Origin: Torymus aiolomorphi
Lineage: Eukaryota > Arthropoda > Insecta > Hymenoptera > Torymidae
Assembly (NCBI GenBank): GCA_036365515.1
Contig: CM070877.1
Coordinates: 84,108,522 to 84,172,521 of the forward strand
Direction of reading: 5' to 3'
DNA length: 64,000 nt
The position numbers and the translations under genes were made by a program. The notes under the pieces are model-generated. The model worked only from the letters and a program-made list of their open reading frames with translations, made no database searches and was not told the DNA's origin. Shown here piece by piece: positions 55,266 through 64,000 of the stretch. Position 1 is the stretch's first letter; each line of letters starts with the position of its first letter.

Positions 55266-57183
55266 CAAACCCCTCAATGAGATAATTTTTTTCTCTTAAG
55301 TCATCTTACGAATTCCGTGTTAGGGGTGGGGGGCGGTTTGGAATTGATTTATTTTAATCAATTTTGATGCTTTCTTCCATTATTTGTAGTATATTATGAC
55401 ATCTATGTGGAAAAAAGTGGTTTTTCGAAAATCGAATTTTCGTTGGAGCACAACGTTGCAAACTTCAAATCTATTCAAAATTTTGGTGCTGCCATCGACT
55501 CCAGGTTCAGGAAATGCATATATTTCAATGGGAGAGGGCTCAAAATTTTGGTATTTTATGTGGCTAAGGGCTGAAGAGTTGTATGTATCCAATTTATTTG
55601 ATTAAATATTATTTTACGGTCAGAGATTGCTAAAAAATTTGAATTTCACCTAAATTTAATTACAATCATCTTAAAATCATATTTTTAAGAACCATACTAT
55701 TTTTATTCAATATTTCTTTTTTTCATGTATTTGAAACAAAAATAATTGCTTTTTATTTATTTCGTAGATAAGTATCAAAGATGTTCGGGAAAGTGTTGAA
55801 GGTTTTTTCGCCGAAACTCAATGGTAATTAATACATTTTAAGGAATTTCTATTTAGTCCAGGCGGTAGAGCAGTAAAACCAAGCTTTGGTGGACCTTCTT
55901 CGAAGTAGAGCATATTATAACGTAGAAAGTTCCGAAATAATATGTAGAAAAAGAATCCGAGTTTGCCTATTCAAAAAAATGTCTGCTAAATTCAGTATAG
56001 CAACAAATGTTCCGAAATAACGTAAAAAGGCCTATTTTTCGGCATATTTTCTCTTATAACTTGAGAAGGAAGCGTTTAATCGAAAATAGTCATAGGACAT
56101 TTTTTGTTTATCTGATGTTTTTCTACAAAGTTAATGTATTTCCGAATCGAAAAATTTGATTTTGCGCTAACAATGAGTAAAAAACCGTTAAAAATGATAT
56201 GTAAAATGTAACTAATTTTTAAGGGGCGTAAAAATCAATGAATGTTAATGAAAATTTGTGAAATGGTAGCTCATTATATGATAATACTACATAAAAAAAT
56301 TCAGGATGATCGACGCTGTAGTTTCCCAGTACGGCTGTTGTTAACTAAAAATTTATAAAAATTTTGTCGTGTGCCATGGGTTTAAATAAAGACTCCACGC
56401 GGTCGCTGAATTTTTTACACATACTTTGGCTTATAGTTAATAATATGCAATATCAAAAATAGCCTTTTTTGCATTATACGGGTGCTTTAGAATTTTTTTA
56501 AATTTTTTCAATTTTTTTTTTTTTATAAATAAATGCAATTACATGAAAACGGCTCGATGAAAATGCAATGTTAAAAAAGGCTTGAGAAGTTGATTAAAAA
56601 ACGCTTTAATCGAGCTAAAACCGACCCGATTCAAATGACTACAACCGGAGATATTAGAGCTTTAAGTCAACCTAAATTTACGGCTGACTTAAACGTGAAG
56701 TAGACAAATAAAAAATGTAGTGTTGTAGCTAATTGTAAGAGCTTTCAATATCCGTTGAGTGCATTTCCGGCACTTATTTGCTTCATTAAATAAAAATTAT
56801 GAAAGGAAGCCTGATCGTTGAAATTTCTCGGCGGAACGGCGCGGGAGGCGGAGTGGGGATGACTGCGAGCAGCTGTGCTGCCGCGCGGCACTGTCTCTTC
56901 AAAACGGATATGCGCGATAAAACTTAACTTTTCTCGGGAACGAATTAACTTATAGACTTCATTTTTTTTTTAATGTGATATTGCGAATCGAGAGGAATAG
57001 GAATTTCGCATTTAAAATTATGTAAATAAATAAATTCTAAGTGAATTTTACGCATGAAGAATTAAGCAATTTTTTTTTTCATTAAAAATTTATTTATGAC
57101 ATGAAATTAATGTTTTTAAAGTAAATTAATAACTAACAGATTATTCTAAATTAATGATTTTGCAATTTATTTGTAAAAAATGT
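55266..57183. repeat. Inner left arm of the palindrome
   Basis: Unique-type AT-rich sequence whose reverse complement is 59467-61384. It includes the GC-rich segment GGCGGAACGGCGCGGGAGGC near 56830. The antisense pair of ~70-residue frames at 55380-55605 appears in both arms; I find no recognisable domain. Confidence 0.85.
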
Positions 57184-57858
57184 GTATTTTTATTATAAAT
57201 ATATTTAAATTAAACAGTATATTTTTTCATTGTATGTAAATATATTGTTATGTTAACATCTATACAAACTGAATAACTTCAGTTCAGGTAAACGAACTGT
57301 ATTAGTGGATCGGAAGGTAAAAGCGGACTATTGTACTCCAGGTAGGTAACCGTTTGTATTGACACGAAAGGTACGAAGGTCAACGCACTTTGTAATCCCC
57401 CCCCCCCTGTTTGAAATCTTAGTATATATTTCGCTTACACGGCTACATGGCCAGTGGGGTGAGACGAACCAATCAGAGATGCTGTCGTTCTTGGAATGAA
57501 CGGCATCCCGCAGCACTTATGAAAACCGTCCTTTATAATAGTATAGATTGTGTAGAGCAGTCTGTAACGTCTTTCAGTCGGTTAGTCTGGAAGCGTCCTT
57601 AGTAGCAATCACTTGGCGTCATAGTTTACCAGTTAAAAGTTAGTTTTCAGCGTGTATTTTCGCATACTTATATATAAAATTGGAGAGAATATATATATAT
57701 ATATATATATATATTCATGTAAGTATTCTGTTCCTATGATTGAAATACTAAAAATTTTAGAGAACATTCCTGTATCAATAATATCATTTCAATAAATTAT
57801 AAAGTCGCTGCTAAATACTATGTAGCACATATTATTTTGCAGCTTCTATTCTAATGTA
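57184..57858. other. Unique centre, upstream of the broken gene
   Basis: AT-rich, with a C-run near 57399-57408 and an (AT)n run at about 57689-57714. It is not part of either arm. Promoter function for the downstream gene is plausible but unsupported. Confidence 0.5.
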
Positions 57859-59362
57859 ATGGCTGATCAAGTGGATTGTATGATTTGTGAAAAGTCGCTA
57901 AATATCGGTGCTATTCGTACATTGAAAGAAGAAAGTATTCGAAGTTGCATCGCATCAAGCATAAGGTGACAAGACAAAGAACATTTGCAATTTCGGAACA
58001 TTTGCAATTTCAGTTCCATTAATGTTCATGCTAATTGTGCAAAATCTTATACATGGGAAAAGAATATAGAAGCAGCAGAGAATAAATTAAAATCATTGCC
58101 AGGTATTTCTACACGTGCTTCTACAGGCGCCGATTTTAACTTTGCAAAATTTTGTTATATTTGTGGAAAAGATGCTAGCTATGATTTTATAGAAAAACAA
58201 AAAAAACTAGCTGCAAATATTCGACAAGTGGTTTATTTTGTATCTAAAACTGGCAGCAGGACTACTTTACTCAACAAATTACAAGAAGTCGATGACAGAG
58301 AATGCTTAGAAGTGTATAATTGAATAATAAAAGTTGAGGATTTGGTAGCTGTAGGCGCTCGATACCATCGAAGCTGCTATAAATTATTATATAATAAATT
58401 TAGAAAAGAGAGTAGAAATGAAGACACTAATACCTATAAAGCCGCAAAATTTATTGCAAATTATATAACGGAAAATAAAGAAGAATGCCAGTTTAGTGTA
58501 CGAGAAATATTGCAGAATTTTGAAAGTGTCAAATGGCCCAACACAAAATATTTAAAAAATTATTTAATTGATATTTTTGGAACAGACATTATTATTCACA
58601 CTTCCAAATACGGGCCGATAATCACATTTCTCAACATTGGACAAAATTTTAACTGACAATTGGTACAAAAATAAATGTAAGGATGAAACAGCAGTGCGCA
58701 AACGAATTATCCAAAGTGCTGGAAAAATTATTTTGGAAGATATTCGTGGAAAAGTGTACGATTGTAACTCTTATCCGTCTCCAGATAACTTTCTTTCAGA
58801 TGTTTCAACTGTTATTCCAGAAACTTTACAAGAGTTACTAAAAGAAATTATTTTGAAAGATAAGCGTACGGCTGATAAATATATTACTAAAATTAATAGT
58901 ATTGCGCATGCTATTATAGCAGCTGCTCGGCCGAGATCATTTTTATCGTCTTTGCAAATTGGACAGGCAGCAATGCTTTCAAAAAAATATGGATCGAAGG
59001 AACTCATACAAATATTGAACACTCTGGGTTTCAGCGCCTCGTATGAAGAATGCAAGTTATTTGAATCGTCTGTTTTGTTGCACCCTCAAACTCTGCTATA
59101 TAATAATTCTTATATCCAATATGTATTTGATAATGCAGACCACAACATAAACACCTTGGACGGCAAAAATACATTTCATGCGATGGGAGGTATTGAAATT
59201 GTAACGCCACGTTCATCTGTCACTGGTAGCACACCCGTTCCCAGGCTAAAGAAAATTCCCAGTGCTGATGTTATAGGATCGGACAGTGAGAGCGACGAAG
59301 AACTACAAACAGAAATCGAAGCAAACGATACACAGCCTGTAAAAAAACGAAAATTTGTATAA
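57859..59362 (+). pseudogene. Broken gene of unassigned family in the palindrome centre
   Basis: An ATG at 57859 begins MADQVDCMICEKSLNIGAIR. The same frame is interrupted by TGA 57967 and TGA 58321, and a single-base shift near 58640 moves to the last frame. It shows a zinc-finger-like CMIC...HANC, then CYICGKD, then GARYHRSCYKLL. The ~240-residue last segment has TADKYITKINSIAHAIIAAARPRSFLSSLQIG and FDNADHNINTLDGKNTFHAMGG, ending acidic and then KKRKF, a possible nuclear signal. I recall similar proteins as multicopy genes in invertebrates but cannot name the family. Lying between long inverted repeats, it may be the mobility gene of this element or a passenger. Confidence 0.7.
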
Positions 59363-59466
59363 ATAGTTAATAAATTTATTAGAATGTTATTTTTTATACG
59401 TACTTTATTTTCCAGTTCCTCTCTCCATGTTTAATAGATTCATATTTACCAATTTATAAACAGAAA

Positions 59467-61384
59467 AGATTACATTTTTTACAAATAAATTGCAAAATCA
59501 TTAATTTAGAATAATCTGTTAGTTATTAATTTACTTTAAAAACATTAATTTCATGTCATAAATAAATTTTTAATGAAAAAAAAAATTGCTTAATTCTTCA
59601 TGCGTAAAATTCACTTAGAATTTATTTATTTACATAATTTTAAATGCGAAATTCCTATTCCTCTCGATTCGCAATATCACATTAAAAAAAAAATGAAGTC
59701 TATAAGTTAATTCGTTCCCGAGAAAAGTTAAGTTTTATCGCGCATATCCGTTTTGAAGAGACAGTGCCGCGCGGCAGCACAGCTGCTCGCAGTCATCCCC
59801 ACTCCGCCTCCCGCGCCGTTCCGCCGAGAAATTTCAACGATCAGGCTTCCTTTCATAATTTTTATTTAATGAAGCAAATAAGTGCCGGAAATGCACTCAA
59901 CGGATATTGAAAGCTCTTACAATTAGCTACAACACTACATGTTTTATTTGTCTACTTCACGTTTAAGTCAGCCGTAAATTTAGGTTGACTTAAAGCTCTA
60001 ATATCTCCGGTTGTAGTCATTTGAATCGGGTCGGTTTTAGCTCGATTAAAGCGTTTTTTAATCAACTTCTCAAGCCTTTTTTAACATTGCATTTTCATCG
60101 AGCCGTTTTCATGTAATTGCATTTATTTATAAAAAAAAAAAATTGAAAAAATTTAAAAAAATTCTAAAGCACCCGTATAATGCAAAAAAGGATATTTTTG
60201 ATATTGCATATTATTAACTATAAGCCAAAGTATGTGTAAAAAATTCAGCGACCGCGTGGAGTCTTTATTTAAACCCATGGCACGCGACAAAATTTTTATA
60301 AATTTTTAGTTAACAACAGTCGTACTGGAAAACTACACCGTCGATCATCCTGAATTTTTTTATGTAGTCTTATCATATAATGAGCTACCATTTCACAAAT
60401 TTTCATTAACATTCATTGATTTTTACGCCCCTTAAAAATTAGTTACATTTTACATATCATTTTTAACGGTTTTTTACTCATTGTTAGCACAAAATCAAAT
60501 TTTTCGATTCGGAAATACATTAATTTTGTAAAAAAACATCATATAAACAAAAAATGTCCTATGACTATTTTCGATTAAACACTTCCTTCTCAAGTTATAA
60601 GAGAAAATATGTCGAAAAATAGGCCTTTTTACGTTATTTCGGTACATTTGTTGCTATACTGAATTTAGCAGACATTTTTTTGAATAGGCAAACTCGGATT
60701 CTTTTTCTACATATTATTTCAGAACTTTCTACGTTATAATATGCTCTACTTCAAAGAACGTCCACCAAAGCTTGGTTTTACTGCTCTACCGCCTGGACTA
60801 AATAGAAATTCCTTAAAATGTATTAATTACCATTGAGTTTCGGCGAAAAAACCTTCAACACTTTCCCAAACATCTTTGATACTTATCTACGAAATAAATA
60901 AAAAGCAATTATTTTTGTTTCAAATACATGAAAAAAAGAAATATTGAATAAAAATAGTATGGTTCTTAAAAATATGATTTTAAGATGATTGTAATTAAAT
61001 TTAGGTGAAATTCAAATTTTTTAGCAATCTCTGACCGTAAAATAATATTTAATCAAATAAATTGGATACATACAACTCTTCAGCCCTTAGCCACATAAAA
61101 TACCAAAATTTTGAGCCCTCTCTCATTGAAATATATGCATTTCCTGAACCTGGAGTCGATGGCAGCACCAAAATTTTGAATAGATTTGAAGTTTGCAACG
61201 TTGTGCTCCAACGAAAATTCGATTTTCGAAAAACCACTTTTTTCAACATGGATGTCATAATATACTACAAATAATGGAAGAAAGCATCAAAATTGATTAA
61301 AATAAATCAATTCCAAACCACCCCCCACCCCTAACACGGAATTAGTAAGATGACTTAAGAGAAAAAAATTATCTCATTGAGGGG
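59467..61384. repeat. Inner right arm of the palindrome
   Basis: Reverse complement of 55266-57183, with only scattered differences seen by eye (for example CGTACTGGAAAACTACACCG against its left partner near 56318-56340). No genes recognised. Confidence 0.85.
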
Positions 61385-61394
61385 TTCGGTATTT

Positions 61395-61855
61395 CCAAAC
61401 TTTTTATTCCCGGAATTATTTTCTGAGGATACAAAATACCCGAAAAAAACAACCCCAAAAAGCTGATTATATAGGGGTAGCAACAGAAAAAAAATTCTCT
61501 TACCGCTGCTTATGGTATTTCCAAACTTTTTATTGCTGGAATTATTTTCTGAGGATACAAAATATCCGAAACAAAATTAGGAACGAAATCGACTCCTGGA
61601 ACACCCCCAAAAAGCTGACTATATAGGGGTAGTAACGGAAAAAAAATACTCTTACCGCGTCTTTTGGTATTTCCAAATTTTTTATTGCTGGAATTAATTT
61701 CTGAGGATACAAAACTTGAAAAAAATTAGGAACGAAATCGATTCCCCGGAATACCCCCAAAAAGCTGATTATATAGGGGTAGTAACGGAAAAAGAATTCT
61801 CTTATCGCGACTTTTGGTATTTCGAAACTTTTTATTGCTGGAATTATTTTCTGAG
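61395..61855 (+). repeat. ~151-bp satellite array, right arm (~3 units)
   Basis: Three units in the same orientation as 34562-45225. This is the smallest array of the three related loci. Confidence 0.88.
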
Positions 61856-62049
61856 GATATGTATCTGAAGTTCTGAATGTTCATCGTGAACGAAATATCG
61901 AAAATTTCTAAAATCGGTTTTATTGATATTATCTGTTAGATATATGCATAAAACCAATAGACACTGCGATATAAGTAATTTCCGAAGTGACCATCCCCCA
62001 AAATCAACCCTCAAACCGTTCCCACAGGATAATACACGATAAAAAATTT

Positions 62050-62945
62050 TAGTTTTACTTGTAGTCGCGGGAATTTCTTCGAGAACACATCCGATAGTTC
62101 AAAAAAATTGCCAAGTTTAAAATCAATCCGGAACCCTTCCTTCAGGGGGTTGCAAAGCGGGGCAAAACGGCTAAATATACGGGAAAAATACCTTCCAAAA
62201 ATTCTAACTTACGTGTTTATGAATTTACTAAAAATTTAGTCGCAGAAATTTCTTCGAGAGCACGTCAGATACTTACAAAAAAATTACCGATGTCAAAATC
62301 CACCCGGAACCCTTCCGTCAGGGGTACACAGCTGGGCACAACGGCCAAATAGAAAAATACCTTTCAAAAATTCTAACATTCGTGTTTATGAATTTACTAA
62401 AAATTTAGTCGCGGGAATTTCTTCGAGAGCACATCTGATAGTTCAAAAAAATTGCCAATTTTAAAATCCATCCGGAACCCTTCTTTCAGGGGGTTGCAAA
62501 GCGGGGCAAAACGGCTAAATATACGGGAAAAATACCTTCCAAAAATTATAACTTACGTGTTTATGAATTTACTAAAAATTTAGTCGCGGAAATTTCTTCG
62601 AGAGCACATCAGATACTTACAAAAAAATTGCCGATGTCAAAATCCATCCGGAACCCTTCCGTCAGGGGTACACAGCTGGGCAAAACGGTCAAATAGAAAA
62701 ATACCTTTCAAAAATTCTAACTTTTGTGTTTATGAATTTACTAAAAATTTAGTCGCGGGAATTTCTTCGAGAGCACATGAGACACTTACAAAAAATTGAT
62801 GATTTCAAAATCCATCCGGAACTCTTCATTCAATGGGAGCAAATGGGTTATAGCAGCTAAAAACACGTGAAAAAGACGTTTGGAAAATTCGGTCTCTAGA
62901 GTATATAAATTTAATAAAAATTTATTCGCGGGATTACTTTGAAGG
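62050..62945 (+). repeat. ~172-bp subrepeats, right arm (~5 copies)
   Basis: AATTTACTAAAAATTTAGTCGC recurs at about 62222, 62391, 62566 and 62735, with a diverged copy at 62908 (steps 169-175). Two alternating variants (GGGGTTGCAAAGCGGGGC and GGGGTACACAGCTGGGCA) make a ~344-bp dimer. Confidence 0.88.
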
Positions 62946-63042
62946 CTTAATGTTTAGAAAACCCCTTAATGTTTAGAAAATTATGGTTTTTTTTTTGTGA
63001 TATTGAACAAAAATCGTAAGCGCATCAACATAGTAGGATAAT

Positions 63043-64000
63043 ATGCCTCCTAACAAACGTATACGTACTCCAGAAGAGGAGGCAGCTCATGAAGAAAGAC
63101 AATTTAAGTTATTGAGAGAATGAGACGTTATTGAGAGAGGCTCACAGAACGAAATCGAGAACCAAATGAAGAACGAGTTCAAGAAAATGCAACAGAGTTT
63201 GAGCAGTATCGTCAAGAAAGATGTGGCGAAAGATTACACAGATGTAGGAATAATCGTGTAATTGTACCCGTTATTGATGGAGAGCATTATTTAGGACCAA
63301 TGGATGTCAATTGCACTCATTGCAATGCAAAACATTTTTCAGCAGAAAGAATATCAAATAAGGGTGATTCGTTTAACGATTGTTGGAGTCATGGCGCAGT
63401 TAGATTAGAAAAAATTCCTGAATATCCAGAACAATTGCGTTCTTTATTTGATAGTTCGCATGATAAGTCTAAATTTTTTTTTTAAAGAATTAGAAATTAC
63501 AACAGTTTATACTCTTTCGCATCGTTTAATGCTAATTTAGTGAACATGCCATTACGTGGAAGAGCATCTTATTGTTTCAAAATACAAGGATAGATTTATT
63601 ATCAGATCAACGAAGCTTTATATCCATCAGAAAATATGGATCTGTGTTATGGTCAACTGTTTATAATAGATCCACAGGAAGCTATTGATTTTCGTATGCA
63701 AAATAATTCTAGAACAGATTTTGAAATTTTAGAATGTTTAGAAAGTATAATGCGTGAACATAACATTTTTGCTAGATCGTATGATATGATGAAACAAGAA
63801 ATTAATCATCAGCGAAATATATCTGGAAATACTACGCAACCTGAAATGCAATTATTATTTACATTGAAATCTGGATATGATAAGAATAGATATAATTTCC
63901 AAAGAGCTAATGAAGTAGCTGCTGTTTTCGTTACAACATCTGATCGTGACATTCCTGAATCTTATACTACTATTCGTAAGAAAAACACACATTCTTTGCA
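63043..64000 (+). pseudogene. Helitron-like Rep/helicase gene, N-terminal part, right arm, cut by window end
   Basis: Begins MPPNKRIRTPEEEAAHEERQ, then TGA 63121. MDVNCTHCNAKHFSAERISN starts at 63300, with TAA 63483 in a T-run. The same frame then continues with NSLYSFASFNANL, a TAG near 63591, and MDLCYGQLFIIDPQEAIDFR from 63636 to the window end. These breaks are in the same places as in the left arm (51969-53220). It has the Helitron_like_N order; nuclease and helicase would lie beyond the window if present. Confidence 0.85.

Larger units (their letters stand above)
51980..64000. mobile_element. Giant palindrome with arms of 4.5 to >5 kb
   Basis: The left arm (51980-57183) and right arm (59467 to the window end) are reverse complements around a unique centre. 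In the inner part, landmark pairs (55380/61270, 56835/59815, 57183/59467) all sum to 116650, so it is collinear. Outer parts match too, but their tandem arrays differ in copy number (sums 115915 at 54060/61855 and 116263 at 53220/63043). Order in each arm, outward from the centre: ~1.9-kb unique sequence, ~151-bp satellite, ~172-bp subrepeats, broken Helitron-like gene. The outer end is not in the window on the right. Confidence 0.85.

Noticed and set aside
55380..55605. Antisense pair of ~70-aa frames present in both palindrome arms
   Set aside because: Both strands are open over the same short stretch and no domain is visible. Conservation between arms reflects duplication, not selection.

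Overview
This 64 kb window looks like repeat-rich arthropod (probably insect) genomic DNA. I found no host gene, tRNA, rRNA or CRISPR array. Everything recognisable is a transposable element, a foldback or palindromic element, or tandem repeat. The insect call rests on a BEL/Pao retrotransposon, a mariner-like element, Helitron-like fragments and insect-type envelope genes. The order is not certain.

Layout. 1-3072 is a ~120-bp tandem repeat array, interrupted by a 1.1-kb inverted-repeat element. 3073-6153 is a foldback element with 997-bp arms. 6871-13757 is a decayed BEL/Pao retrotransposon with a remnant 5' LTR, an open gag, a multiply broken pol and a complete 3' LTR. 15211-31510 is a 16.3-kb Ty3/Gypsy-type, retrovirus-like element with almost identical 955-962 bp LTRs and a TTAC target-site duplication. 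31515-34345 is non-coding and holds microsatellites and a 565-bp palindrome. 34345-45640 is a fragment of a large repeat family. It carries roughly 50 copies of a ~151-bp satellite and is split by a 3.0-kb mariner-like element with long inverted repeats. 45641-51880 holds nested foldbacks and a degenerate short-period array. 51969 to the window end is a giant palindrome centred near 58.3 kb. Its arms contain the same satellite plus broken Helitron-like genes, and its centre carries a broken gene of a family I cannot name.

The 15211-31510 element is the main discovery candidate. It encodes Gag (two zinc knuckles), protease in the -1 frame behind an A AAA AAC slippery heptamer, a Pol with a ~400-residue Lys/Asn-rich extension before RT, an integrase, and two envelope-like glycoproteins of apparently different origin: one resembling chuvirus-type glycoproteins, one resembling the baculovirus-F/errantivirus envelope group. 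It also has four further small ORFs, three of them rich in CxxC pairs. A splice-donor-like site in the LTR and acceptor-like sites before the downstream ORFs suggest complex-retrovirus-style expression. The LTRs point to recent insertion, yet pol has two frameshifts and RT lacks a motif-A catalytic Asp, so this copy could move only with help in trans.

The other theme is inverted duplication. At least seven structures here are palindromic, and the largest (51.97-64.0 kb) carries tandem satellites inside its arms. Both arms share the same stop codons in the Helitron-like sequence, so duplication, or later homogenisation, followed gene decay.
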